The notes: generated from the letters alone by a model not told the origin. DNA of 64,000 nt from a bacterium (GCA_016719645.1 JADJYS010000036.1:1-64000); one strand, 5' to 3'. Numbered from the stretch's first letter, positions 31,287 to 39,848 are shown. Numbers and translations are program-made.

Positions 31287-31874
31287 TCACCGGTAGAGCG
31301 ACTTGACCTCGCTCCAGGATCGCGGCTCCGCCGGCGTGCTCAGCGCCGTCGCCCCCACCGCATCGAGGTACGCGAAGTGCAGATAGGCGTTCTGCAGGCA
31401 GCGGAAGCGCAGCGTGGCGCTCGCGTCGTCGGCCGTGAACGTGAACGACTTGCCTTCCCACGCGACCGCGCCCGTGTGGTTCACGGCCGTGAAGATCTGG
31501 GACGCGCCGTCGGCGCCGACGACGATCTCCGCCGTGCCGTCGCGACCCGACGTCTGGTGGGTCCCGAGGGAGAACTCGATGATGTAGACCTCGCCGGGCG
31601 TGGTGGGGAACGTCTGCTCGATGCCGCCGTCGGACGAGGTGTAGTTGGCCAGGTCGATGTTGTAGAGCCCGTCGAGGGCGTAGCCGGTGAACCACTCGAC
31701 GCCCGAGGCGAAGGTCGTCCAGCCGGGGATCGCGGTCGAGCCGCCGGGCAGGGTGGTCCAGCTGCCGAACGGGCTGGCGGGCTCGAAGGAACCGTTCACG
31801 ATCTGGGCCCGGCCGGGCGCGGCGCCGGCGACCGCCGCCACGACCACGAGGCAGGCCAACAAGCAACGACGCAT
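31287..31874 (-). CDS. Exported choice-of-anchor C / DUF642-like protein with LYR tail
   Basis: A signal peptide (MRRCLLACLVVVAAVAGAAPGRAQ) is followed by the domain start IVNGSFE, PGWTTFASGVEWFTGYALDG, DLANY, GGIEQTFPTTPGEVYIIEFSLG and LDAVGATAL. This is the galactose-binding-like fold named choice-of-anchor C because homologues end in different anchor signals. Here the end is SWSEVKSLYR, shared with other exported proteins of this window. 195 residues. The start at 31874 follows GGGAGA; a longer frame to 31973 lacks a proper signal start. The function is probably at the cell surface. Confidence 0.8.
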   Translation of the reverse strand: MRRCLLACLVVVAAVAGAAPGRAQIVNGSFEPASPFGSWTTLPGGSTAIPGWTTFASGVEWFTGYALDGLYNIDLANYTSSDGGIEQTFPTTPGEVYIIEFSLGTHQTSGRDGTAEIVVGADGASQIFTAVNHTGAVAWEGKSFTFTADDASATLRFRCLQNAYLHFAYLDAVGATALSTPAEPRSWSEVKSLYR

Positions 31875-32084
31875 GGGGATCTCCCTCTCGATGGTGCTGG
31901 GGGCGGCGGGGCTCGCCGCCACGTCCGATGATGCCGCATGAGCATACACGAGGAGATCCTGATTGTATATCAAATTAGTATGGTATTAACTGCCTGATAC
32001 GATAACGGGTTTGCGGTTGGAACATTTCCAAGGGACCTGCGTCGGACCCCGTTCGACCACCCGTTCCGGCAAGGAGACGCCGCC
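31875..32084. promoter_or_regulatory. AT-rich divergent promoter region
   Basis: Between two divergent genes, bases 31958-32010 are strikingly AT-rich for this genome (TTGTATATCAAATTAGTATG and further). Possible elements are a minus-strand TATACA near 31967 and a plus-strand TATTAA near 31984. Spacing to -35 boxes is not clear, so exact promoters are not assigned. Confidence 0.4.
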
Positions 32085-33020
32085 ATGATGCCGAGAAAGA
32101 CGATCCTCGTGGTGATGGCGATGTTCGCCGCCGCTGCGCCGGGCCGGGCCGGGGAAATCGCCGACGGGATCCATCTGCTGCCGGGGCGCTTCGTCCAGGG
32201 CAGCCAGCCCGATGGCAACACCGTGGTCCTGGAGGCTCCCTCGGGACTGATCGTGGTGGACACCGGGCGCCACCCGGCGCACGCGCAGGCCATCCTCGAC
32301 TTCGCGGCCCGCGCGCGGCGGCCCGTCGCCGCGATCGTGAACACCCACTGGCACCTCGACCACCTCGGCGGGAACCCGCGCGTGCGGCGCGCCCATCCGG
32401 GCGTGCGCGTCTGGGCCAGCGACGCCCTCGCCGGCGCGATGACGGGCTTCCTGGCGGACTACCGCGCCCACCTGGAGGGCGCGCTCGCGCGGGCGGACCT
32501 CGACACGCTCGCCGCGGCGACCATGCGTGCCGAGCTGGCCATCCTGGACCAGGGCGACGCCCTGGCGCCCGACGAGATCGTGGCCGCGACGGGCGCGCGC
32601 ACGATCGCGGGACGCGAGCTCGTGCTGGGACTGGAGACGAGGGCCGTCACCGACGGCGACGTCTGGCTCTTCGATCCCGCCACGCGCGTGCTGGTCGCGG
32701 GCGACCTGGTGACCCTGCCCGTCCCGCTGCCGGACACGGCCTGCCCCCGCCGCTGGCAGGCCGCGCTGGCGCGCCTGGCCGAGGTCGATTTCGCGCTCCT
32801 GGTCCCGGGCCACGGCCCGGTCCTGACCCGCGAGGACTTCGCGCGCTACCGCACCGCCTTCGGCAACCTCCTGGACCGCGCCGCGGCCGACTCGTCGTCC
32901 ACCGCCTGCGCCGAAGGCTGGCTGCATGACATCGGCCCCCTGGTCCCCGCCGACGAGCACGCCTTCGCCCGCATCCTGCTGGACTATTACGTCGACAACC
33001 ACCTGCGTACTGGTAGATGA
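32085..33020 (+). CDS. Exported metallo-beta-lactamase-fold hydrolase
   Basis: A signal peptide (MMPRKTILVVMAMFAAAAPGRA) is followed by the MBL fold with LIVVDTGRHP, the zinc motif THWHLDHLGG (HxHxDH at 88-93), VLVAGDLVTLPVP and LVPGHGPV. 311 residues. ATG 32085 and ATG 32088 are both possible behind AAGGAG. It resembles periplasmic class-B-like hydrolases and quinoprotein-associated zinc hydrolases. Antibiotic hydrolysis cannot be inferred. The stop codon lies inside the outer arm of the repeat that follows. Confidence 0.82.
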   Translation: MMPRKTILVVMAMFAAAAPGRAGEIADGIHLLPGRFVQGSQPDGNTVVLEAPSGLIVVDTGRHPAHAQAILDFAARARRPVAAIVNTHWHLDHLGGNPRVRRAHPGVRVWASDALAGAMTGFLADYRAHLEGALARADLDTLAAATMRAELAILDQGDALAPDEIVAATGARTIAGRELVLGLETRAVTDGDVWLFDPATRVLVAGDLVTLPVPLPDTACPRRWQAALARLAEVDFALLVPGHGPVLTREDFARYRTAFGNLLDRAAADSSSTACAEGWLHDIGPLVPADEHAFARILLDYYVDNHLRTGR

Positions 33021-33144
33021 AAACCCATCGTGACAGGGGTGTCCTGGAGGCTCCGTAGCCAGGATGGCGAAGGAGCCGGAAGGCCAAGCGCTCCGGGCAC
33101 ACGAGGTGCCCGGAGCGCGTCCCCTGTCACGATGGGTTTTCATC
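33016..33144. repeat. Three-way-junction repeat, copy B
   Basis: A perfect 24-bp outer stem (33016-33039 with 33121-33144) encloses an imperfect hairpin (33048-33078, loop AGGAT) and a perfect 13-bp hairpin (33088-33100/33106-33118, loop ACGAG). The second hairpin and its flanks (GGAAG before, CGTCCCC after) match copy A at 20.4 kb, with an A-T pair changed to G-C in the stem. The outer stem sequence is entirely different. It sits between two convergent genes, and each gene's TGA stop is inside an arm. Confidence 0.75.
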
Positions 33145-33979
33145 AAAATTCGAGGAATCCGCCCACGCCGATGCCGAGCTTCTCGTAGCCGTCCAGCCCC
33201 TCGCCCAGATCCAGCCACCCCGCCTGCAGCTTGTACCCCAGGCGCGGCCGCACCCAGCGCTGCCAGGTGGCCGCGATCTCGTAGAAGTCGTGGTCGACGT
33301 CCTGGACCGGCGACACCCAGGTGGCGGCGTAGCGCTCCTGGCCGACCGTGAGGTTGGCGAAGAGCCAGCTGCGGCCCTCCTCCCCCCAGCCGCCGGACAC
33401 CCGGTGCTTCCAGCCGACGTGGTCGCCGGGGTCGCTGACCGTGCGGGTCGCGAGGTACTCGAGGATCAGGCGGCCCCGCCACAGACGCGGGCCGAAGGCG
33501 AGCGACCAGTCCTCGTGGCCGTCGTGGTCCTGCAGCCAGCCGGCGCCGGCGACCAGGGCGACCGGTCCGGTGTTCAGGTAGAAGGCGTGGTCCCAGCGGT
33601 TCTTCTGCAGGTAGTGCGAGCGGCCGCCGGCGGTGAACGAGGTGGACGAGTACAGGCGGCCGGTCCAGTCGGCGTAGGTGCCGACGGAGAAGCCCGCGTC
33701 GACGTCCTCGCGCTCCAGCACCGAGACCTGCACGAACGGCGTCAGGCGCGGCAGGGTCTTCACGTAGAGCGTGGCCGTGCCGGTCGCCCAGTTCCCGTAG
33801 AGGTCCTGCGGGTCGAGGCGGTCCAGCTGCAGGTCGACGTCCAGGCGGTAGCCCGGGGCCCCGCGCAGGCGGGCCCACTCCTCGGCGCCCCCGGCGGCGC
33901 GCGCGCCCGCGGCCCCGGTCAGCGACAGCGCCGCCAGGCCGGCGGCGAGCAGGACGGATCGCAGTGTCGTGTGGGTCAC
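33143..33979 (-). CDS. YaiO-like outer-membrane beta-barrel protein
   Basis: An N-terminal signal (LRSVLLAAGLAALSLTGAAGARA) precedes about 240 residues of alternating hydrophobic strands with aromatic belts (TATLYVKTLPRLTPFVQVSV, YEIAATWQRWVRPRLGYKL). The terminal F (VGGFLEF) suits BAM-dependent insertion. The pattern resembles the YaiO outer-membrane family. The start is GTG at 33979, overlapping the upstream stop (GTGA). 278 residues. As the last gene of the polysaccharide-like operon it may be the outer-membrane exit, which is inference. Confidence 0.7.
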   Translation of the reverse strand: MTHTTLRSVLLAAGLAALSLTGAAGARAAGGAEEWARLRGAPGYRLDVDLQLDRLDPQDLYGNWATGTATLYVKTLPRLTPFVQVSVLEREDVDAGFSVGTYADWTGRLYSSTSFTAGGRSHYLQKNRWDHAFYLNTGPVALVAGAGWLQDHDGHEDWSLAFGPRLWRGRLILEYLATRTVSDPGDHVGWKHRVSGGWGEEGRSWLFANLTVGQERYAATWVSPVQDVDHDFYEIAATWQRWVRPRLGYKLQAGWLDLGEGLDGYEKLGIGVGGFLEF

Positions 33980-34848
33980 GGCGTCACTCGCTCCCTGGTC
34001 AGGTCGATGATCGCGCGCTGGACCGCCGAGACCGGCTGCCCCGCGCGCGGGTCGTAGCGCTGCTCGAACTCTTGCCACAGGTGCTGCGCCAGCTCCGAGC
34101 GGGCGTCCACCACACCGTACAGGATCGGGAACAGCTGGGCCAGCGCATCCGGGTAGAACACGTCCCAGTCGGACCGGTGCGGCACGCCGCCGGCGTCCGC
34201 CCAGTGGAAGCGCCGGCCCGGCCCGTCGGTCAGGCGGCCCAGCACGGCCTCGCGGACGTCCTCGGCCGCGATGCGGTGGCGCGGCCCGGTGTCCCAGCCG
34301 AGGCGCCGGCTCAGGGCGTCGTAGGCCAGCAGCCCCGCGTAGGCCTCGCAGTTGTCCATCAGGTAGCGCGCGTTCGCGTCCGGCAGCGCGCGCACCAGCC
34401 CGTCGGGATCCTGCAGGCGCAGCAGCAGCCAGGCCACGTCCTGGATGCGCGCGCGGTTCGCCTCCAGCAGCGCGCGGTCGCCGCCGGACTGCTCCCACTC
34501 GTCCAGCAGCAGCAGGAACGTGCCGGCGTAGCCGTCGACCGAGTCGTAGCTGCCGGTCCGCTCGAGGCGGCCGCCCGGCCGCACGTCCATGTCGTCGATG
34601 GTGCCGGTCAGGCCGTGGCGGTCCGGGTAGTTCAGGTGGTCCAGGTACCAGGCCACGTAGCCGCGCACCTCGCCCGCCCCGAGCCCGTGGCGCACCAGCG
34701 ACAGGGCGTAGAGGTTCGCGAAGTACGGGCTCACGTGGTCGCGCCCGCCGTCGAGGGGTTCGAACCAGTTCACGACCGCCAGCGCCGGGTCGCGGTGCCC
34801 GGCGCAGCCGCCGCCCGACAGCGCCAGGAGCGCCGCGCTAGCGAGCAT
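33976..34848 (-). CDS. Lipoprotein, glycosidase-like (alpha/alpha barrel)
   Basis: The start is signal-like with a cysteine after ALSGGG, compatible with a lipoprotein. The rest is helical with repeats such as SYDSVDGYAGTFLLLLDEW, LLLRLQDPDGLVRALPDANA and RYLMDNCEAYAGLLAYDALS. These conserved acidic and aromatic positions look like (alpha/alpha)6 glycosidases, as in the BcsZ-like hydrolases of exopolysaccharide systems. 290 residues. ATG 34848 overlaps the upstream deacetylase stop by 11 bases. No catalytic residue was confirmed. Confidence 0.58.
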   Translation of the reverse strand: MLASAALLALSGGGCAGHRDPALAVVNWFEPLDGGRDHVSPYFANLYALSLVRHGLGAGEVRGYVAWYLDHLNYPDRHGLTGTIDDMDVRPGGRLERTGSYDSVDGYAGTFLLLLDEWEQSGGDRALLEANRARIQDVAWLLLRLQDPDGLVRALPDANARYLMDNCEAYAGLLAYDALSRRLGWDTGPRHRIAAEDVREAVLGRLTDGPGRRFHWADAGGVPHRSDWDVFYPDALAQLFPILYGVVDARSELAQHLWQEFEQRYDPRAGQPVSAVQRAIIDLTRERVTP

Positions 34849-36697
34849 GCAGCACCACGTCCATCTCGCGCGCGTCGTCCTCGATCACCACCACGTGGCG
34901 CCCGCCGCCGGTGGTGGCGTGCAGGTAGGGCGCCGACGGGGCCAGCCAGCGGCCGGCCGGCACGCTGAAGGCCAGGTCGCGCAGGCCGCGCGGGTTGCTC
35001 AGGTGCAGCCGCAGCTCCCCGTCGGCGAGCCGCCAGGTCGCCTCGGTCGCCAGCATCCGCAGCTGGAAGTCGGCGAACTCGCGCATCGGGCGCACCTGCA
35101 GCCGGCCGTCGCGGCAGCGCGCCGCCAGCTCGTCCAGCCAGGCGGCGTAGGCGGGCAGGTAGTCCTGGTCGCCGTGGTAGAGGTAGAGGTTGTAGGGGTG
35201 CGAGTACATCAGGCGCACCGTGCGGTTGCGCTCGCAGTAGTCCAGCATCCCGCCCAGCCAGGCCGCCACCTCGCCGCTGCCCAGGCGGTGCTTGGTGTCC
35301 ATCTCCCCGAAGCTCGCCACGTCGCGCAGGGGCATGACCGGGAAGGCGATCAGCAGGTCCGACAGCCGCCGCCCGTCGCTGAAGCTGCGGTTGGGCGCGC
35401 TGCCGACGTCGCTGGTGGTGTAGTAGCAGGTGAAGCCGAGTTCCTCGAGCAGCGGCGTCATCAGGTGCGGCGGGTGCACGCCGTCGGGCGCGGAGTACTC
35501 CACGACGGGCCGGCCGACGACCTCGCGCAGGCAGTCGCGGTTGCGGCGCACGGCGTCGCCCGCCTCGGTCGCGCCCCAGCGCCCGGCCAGCACCTCGGCG
35601 GAGAACAGGTTGTGGGTCCAGCCGCCGTGCGAGCCGATCTCGCCCAGGCCGGCCAGCGCCTCGAGCTGGCGGCGCCCCTGCCCGCAGGCGTCGAAGCCGT
35701 CGCCGTCGCCCGGCGCGTTCAGGTCGGGACCGGCGCAGACGTGGATCGAGGCGGGCAGGTCGCGGCGGAAGAGGCCGCGGGCGACCATGTCGTCCAGGTA
35801 GGGCCAGTCGCCGTTGCCGTCGACGTGCCAGTTCAGGACCAGGCCGCCGACGCCGCGCGGCGAGCTCAGCAGGCAGGGCAGGCCCACCTCCTCCAGCAGC
35901 CACCAGCGCGCGAGCGCGCGCAGCGGCAGGTCGTCGGCGTGCGACTTGAGGTGGCCCAGCGGCAGGTTCACGTGCAGGCAGCGGCCGGCCCCGTACGCGC
36001 GCGCGACGATCGCCGGGTGCTCGCGGCCGTCGTCGGCGACGGCCACCGCCAGCACGCGGGCGTCGCCGGCCTCGAGGCGCGTGCGGGCGACCGGGTAGCG
36101 CAGGCGCCCGTACTGGTAGCCGGTCAGGACGAGGTCGGCGTCCAGCTTGCCCGGCGGGATCTGGCAGGTGGCGGCGGCGGCCGCGTCGACGAAGCGCAGG
36201 GCGCCGGTGGTGTAGCTGTCCTGGCCGCCGTCGGTGTAGTCCACGTGCTGGACGCCGGTGAACCGCGCCAGGTAGCTGCGCGGCAGGTAGGCGCCCTTGA
36301 GGCTCTTGATGCCGGCGTCGTAGACGACCATCAGGGAGCCGCCGGCGCGCAGGTAGGCGTCCAGCCAGGGTTCGAGCGAGGAGTTCAGGCGGCGGCAGAC
36401 CCCGTCGGGCAGGATCAGCGCGGGGCAGGCGGCCGCGGTCGCCGCGGGGTCGAGGTCCAGCAGGGTGTAGAGGTCGAGGGCCTCGGCCGCGACGCCCTCC
36501 TCCTCCAGCACGCTGCGCCAGGCCGCGACGACGTCCCCGCTCTCGTCCATGAGCGAGGGGTTGTAGCCCACCAGCACGCGCAGGTCGCCGCGCTCGGCCT
36601 CGCGCCCGACGTGGCGTTGGACGCCCACGCCGTAGATCGCCACGGCGACGCAGGCGAGCAGGGCCAGGATCAGTCCGAGGCGCGACATGTCACGCAT
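34838..36697 (-). CDS. Polysaccharide deacetylase-like membrane-anchored protein
   Basis: It has one N-terminal membrane helix (LILALLACVAVAIYGVGV). Next comes a ThuA/amidotransferase-like domain of about 230 residues (LRVLVGYNPSL ... GRCLHVNLPLGHL). A NodB-type region follows, with LNWHVDGNGDWPYLDDM (metal Asp) and EIGSHGGWTHN (metal His pair). A beta-sandwich tail ends VVVIEDDAREMDVVLHAR. 619 residues. ATG 36697 is chosen; ATG 36688 is an alternative. It overlaps the bactofilin-like gene by 28 bases. It probably modifies an extracytoplasmic polymer made by the adjacent glycosyltransferase. Confidence 0.68.
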   Translation of the reverse strand: MRDMSRLGLILALLACVAVAIYGVGVQRHVGREAERGDLRVLVGYNPSLMDESGDVVAAWRSVLEEEGVAAEALDLYTLLDLDPAATAAACPALILPDGVCRRLNSSLEPWLDAYLRAGGSLMVVYDAGIKSLKGAYLPRSYLARFTGVQHVDYTDGGQDSYTTGALRFVDAAAAATCQIPPGKLDADLVLTGYQYGRLRYPVARTRLEAGDARVLAVAVADDGREHPAIVARAYGAGRCLHVNLPLGHLKSHADDLPLRALARWWLLEEVGLPCLLSSPRGVGGLVLNWHVDGNGDWPYLDDMVARGLFRRDLPASIHVCAGPDLNAPGDGDGFDACGQGRRQLEALAGLGEIGSHGGWTHNLFSAEVLAGRWGATEAGDAVRRNRDCLREVVGRPVVEYSAPDGVHPPHLMTPLLEELGFTCYYTTSDVGSAPNRSFSDGRRLSDLLIAFPVMPLRDVASFGEMDTKHRLGSGEVAAWLGGMLDYCERNRTVRLMYSHPYNLYLYHGDQDYLPAYAAWLDELAARCRDGRLQVRPMREFADFQLRMLATEATWRLADGELRLHLSNPRGLRDLAFSVPAGRWLAPSAPYLHATTGGGRHVVVIEDDAREMDVVLHAR

Positions 36698-37803
36698 CCC
36701 CGACCGTCGGTCAGCACGTACCCGTGGACGGCGACGTCGCCGGCCAGCGTCACGCTGCGCTTGCCGACGACCGATTTGACCAGGCCCGGCGCGCCCACGC
36801 GCGCCCCGCGGCGCAGCTCGACGGAGCGCTGCGAGAAGACGCAGCCGCGCACGGCCGCCCCCTCGCCCACGACCACCGCGCCTTCGACGAAGGCGTCGCC
36901 GAGCAGCAGCGCCCCGGGCGCCAGGGTCAGGTCGCCGTACACCTTGACCGTGCGGTCGACGACCGCGTCGGTTTCGATCCGCAGGTCGCCCCGGACCACC
37001 AGCGGGCGGTCGAAGGTCTCGCCCGGCCCGACGACCAGGTCGCCCCGGTGCAGGCTCGCCAGGTCCTCGAGGTTGCGGATCTCCAGCACGTCGGGCAGCG
37101 CGAACGGCGCGGGGGCCGGCGGCAGCTCGCGCGTGCCGCGGAATCCCGTCGTGCGCACGGGGGAGCCCCACAGCCGCTCGAACGTCACGCCGTCGGCCAG
37201 TTCCAGGAAGCCCGCGGCCGCCGCGCTGGCGCCGAGGTCCGACTGCGGGCCGACGTGGACGTCGCCCTCGACGTCGAGCCAGCGGGCGATGTTCACGCCG
37301 CGGCCGAGCGCGGCGCGCCCGTCGCAGGCCAGCGAGCGCAGGACGGCGCCGTCGCCGATGCGGGCGCCGGCGCGGGCGTAGAGGTCGCGGTCGCAGGTCG
37401 CGCGGTCGCCGACGACCATCGGGCCCCGGGCCAGCTGGATCGCCGACAGGTTGGCCCCGGCCGAGACGTCGAGCCGGTCGTGGACCTCGACCGCCTCGAC
37501 CTTCGAGAGGGTCACCGTGCGGCGGCCGGGCGGGCCCTGGTCGCCGCGCAGGGCGGCGGCCAGCAGCGCGCGGGCCGAGCGGCCCAGGTAGCGCGGGTCC
37601 TTGACGTAGTCCATGTCCACCGGCAGCGGGTAGCGGTCGCGCGGGCGCCAGACCTCGATCAGCCCCGGCACGAAGGGCACCAGGATCAGCAGGCCGAAGG
37701 CGACCAGCAGCAGCGCGGCCTCGAAGGTCAGCGCGTGCGTGGCGGCCCCCGCCGTGACGGCGGTCGCGGGCAGCAGGGCCAGGCCGGCCAGTCGTCGCGT
37801 CAT
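36670..37803 (-). CDS. Bactofilin-like beta-helix protein with N-terminal membrane segments
   Basis: Two hydrophobic helices near the start (LALLPATAVTAGAATHALTF and LLLVAFGLLILVPFVPGLI) are followed by a soluble part. Its C-terminal 150 residues are hexapeptide-like repeats (VVRGDLRIETDAVVDRTVKV, YGDLTLAPGALLLGDAFVEG), the right-handed beta-helix of bactofilins and polymer-forming proteins. 377 residues. The start at 37803 overlaps the glycosyltransferase stop (ATGA). It may scaffold the synthase at the inner membrane; this role is inferred from the operon. Confidence 0.62.
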   Translation of the reverse strand: MTRRLAGLALLPATAVTAGAATHALTFEAALLLVAFGLLILVPFVPGLIEVWRPRDRYPLPVDMDYVKDPRYLGRSARALLAAALRGDQGPPGRRTVTLSKVEAVEVHDRLDVSAGANLSAIQLARGPMVVGDRATCDRDLYARAGARIGDGAVLRSLACDGRAALGRGVNIARWLDVEGDVHVGPQSDLGASAAAAGFLELADGVTFERLWGSPVRTTGFRGTRELPPAPAPFALPDVLEIRNLEDLASLHRGDLVVGPGETFDRPLVVRGDLRIETDAVVDRTVKVYGDLTLAPGALLLGDAFVEGAVVVGEGAAVRGCVFSQRSVELRRGARVGAPGLVKSVVGKRSVTLAGDVAVHGYVLTDGRGCVTCRASD

Positions 37804-39062
37804 GCGGCCGCCTCCTTGCGGAAGCGCTTGGTCTTGTCCCACTCGGCGCGCTTGCGGCGCCAGAAGCGGTCGCCGAGGGCCTGCAGGAACCCGTGCGTGA
37901 TCGTCCAGATGTTCAGCAGGAAGTAGAACATCAGGAAGGGCAGCAGGCGGATGCGGTGGGTCACGCCGTCGAGCAGCGACGCGGTGCCGATCTGGTAGAA
38001 GGGCGCGAAGTTGCCGAACGAGTTGTAGGTCGCCACGAACAGGAAGACCAGCACGCTGTCGATGATCTGCATCTCGCCCATGAAGAACAGCGCCACGGAA
38101 TCCAGGATGCCCGTCAGCAGGAAGACCGGCACCAGGTAGATCGTCAGCAGCAGCAGGCCGTCCAGCTTCTCGGCGCGCGTCAGGTAGGGCGAGCGCAGCA
38201 GGCCGCCGAAGTGCTTGAACATGACGTAGTTGTGGCCGCGCGACCAGCGCCGGATCTGGCGCGAGCGCACCTCCCAGGTCTCGGGCACCTCCTCGAAGCA
38301 CTCCACGCGGTTGGCGTAGACCACCTTCCAGCCGTTGATGAACAGGCGGTAGGTCAGGTCGGTGTCCTCGGCCAGCACGCGCTGGTCGAAGCCGCCGAAG
38401 GAGAGCGCCAGGTCGCGCCGGAAGCCGCCGACGGTGCCGCCGTACTGCGGCATCAGGTGCAGGTTGTGGCGGGCCTGCTGGTCGACCTGGTAGCCGCCGC
38501 TGCGCTCGAGGTCGAGCAGGCGGGTCAGCAGGTTGGCGCGCGTGTTGACCGGCACCACGCGCCCCATCACCGCGCCGACCTCGGGGTCCTTGAACGAGAT
38601 CGCCAGGTCGCGCAGCGAGCCGCGGGCGGGCAGGTAGTCGGCGTCGAAGACGATGATCACGTCGGCCGCGGCCACCAGCAGCGCGTCGTTCAGGGCGGCG
38701 GGCTTGCCGCGCTGGCCCTCGTGGCGGTGCAGCGGCTTGATGACGTCGTGCCGGGCGGCCATCTCGTCCAGGATCGCCGCGGTGCCGTCGCGGGAGTGGT
38801 CGTTGATGGGGATGATCTCCAGGAGCTCGCGCGGGTACTCGCAGCGCAGGATCGCCTCCAGGGACTGCCGGGCCACCTTCTCCTCGTCGTGCATCGGCAC
38901 CAGCACCGAGATGCGCGGCAGCTCCGCGTCGATCAGGTCCTGGTAGTACAGGCGCTGGTCGCCGACGAGCCGGTTGACCGTGAACCGGTAGTGCCGCGTG
39001 GCGTAGATCGCCATGATCAGCACCACCAGCAGCACGTACAGCTTGAGGATCAGAACGACCAT
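37800..39062 (-). CDS. Processive family-2 glycosyltransferase (PgaC/BcsA-like)
   Basis: An inner-membrane synthase with an N-terminal helix, the GT2 domain and three or four C-terminal helices. It shows ISVLVPMHDEE, DHSRDGT, FDADYLP (DxD), LAEDTDLTYRL (TED-like) and QIRRWSRGHN (the Q-x-x-R-W motif of processive enzymes). 420 residues, like PgaC. Such enzymes polymerise UDP-sugars while extruding the chain. ATG 39062 follows GGAGACGTGGCG and overlaps the upstream gene. It lacks a PilZ domain. It is the core gene of the putative polysaccharide operon. Confidence 0.85.
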   Translation of the reverse strand: MVVLILKLYVLLVVLIMAIYATRHYRFTVNRLVGDQRLYYQDLIDAELPRISVLVPMHDEEKVARQSLEAILRCEYPRELLEIIPINDHSRDGTAAILDEMAARHDVIKPLHRHEGQRGKPAALNDALLVAAADVIIVFDADYLPARGSLRDLAISFKDPEVGAVMGRVVPVNTRANLLTRLLDLERSGGYQVDQQARHNLHLMPQYGGTVGGFRRDLALSFGGFDQRVLAEDTDLTYRLFINGWKVVYANRVECFEEVPETWEVRSRQIRRWSRGHNYVMFKHFGGLLRSPYLTRAEKLDGLLLLTIYLVPVFLLTGILDSVALFFMGEMQIIDSVLVFLFVATYNSFGNFAPFYQIGTASLLDGVTHRIRLLPFLMFYFLLNIWTITHGFLQALGDRFWRRKRAEWDKTKRFRKEAAA

Positions 39063-39823
39063 CGCCACGTCTCCGGCCGTTCGCGCAGCCGCAGGGCCAC
39101 GACGTTCATGTACACCGAGTAGATCGCCACCAGGTAGACGAAGTCGATCAGCGGGCCCAGGGCGAAGAACATGGCCGCCATGTGCAGCACCGTCAGCTTC
39201 TGCAGCAGGTACAGGAAGCTGGCGTAGCGCACCGCGCCGAACAGCACCGCGTAGGCGACCGTCGCCAGGACCACCCCGAAGCGCTCCAGCACCGGCGTCT
39301 GCAGCGGCGAGAGCGCGACGCCCATCACCACGGGCATCAGCAGCCACATGCCGAACTGGGTGCCCATGTAGAGCAGCGAGAAGTCGAGCACGTCGTAGGG
39401 GAACAGGTGCGGCACCAGCACGAAGAACGCGCCGGAGATCAGGTTCAGCAGGGACAGGAACACCGCGTAGACCCGCAGCACCTTGGGCACGAAGCGCAGC
39501 TTGGGCAGCACCACCACGATCAGCACCGAGGCGATGAAGGTGCCCAGGGCCAGCCGGCGCGAGGGGAAGGCGCCCGCCGCGTCCAGCACGGGCATGCGCG
39601 TGACCCAGACCGGCAGGAACTCCCAGTGCGTGAGCTCGGTCCGCACGCCCACCCAGTCCGCCATCCGCGCCACCTGCCGGACGAAGGCGCCCAGCAGGGG
39701 CGCGTGGAACCAGGCGATCGCCGCGTCGAGCAGGGCCACCAGCAGCAGCAGGGCGACCAGGGGCAGCCGGCGCACCGGCCCCAGCCGCTTGTAGGCGCGA
39801 TGGTAGTGGATGCGATCCTTCAA
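39050..39823 (-). CDS. Polytopic membrane protein of unknown function
   Basis: About seven hydrophobic segments (LPLVALLLLVALLDAAIAWF, LALGTFIASVLIVVVLPKL and MGTQFGMWLLMPVVMGVAL are clear) in 257 residues. I do not recognise the family. The start appears to be TTG at 39823, giving MKDRIHYHRAY. It is the first gene of the six-gene overlapping set with the glycosyltransferase. A partner subunit of the synthase or a length or acyl-modifying factor is possible but not supported by motifs. Confidence 0.6.
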   Translation of the reverse strand: MKDRIHYHRAYKRLGPVRRLPLVALLLLVALLDAAIAWFHAPLLGAFVRQVARMADWVGVRTELTHWEFLPVWVTRMPVLDAAGAFPSRRLALGTFIASVLIVVVLPKLRFVPKVLRVYAVFLSLLNLISGAFFVLVPHLFPYDVLDFSLLYMGTQFGMWLLMPVVMGVALSPLQTPVLERFGVVLATVAYAVLFGAVRYASFLYLLQKLTVLHMAAMFFALGPLIDFVYLVAIYSVYMNVVALRLRERPETWRWSF

Positions 39824-39848
39824 GGGCGAGCTTTCCCGGCCGCGGCGC

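Noticed and set aside
32085..33020. Antibiotic-resistance metallo-beta-lactamase
   Set aside because: Only the generic HxHxDH fold motif is present. The fold is shared by many hydrolases, and no resistance-specific features or mobile elements are nearby.
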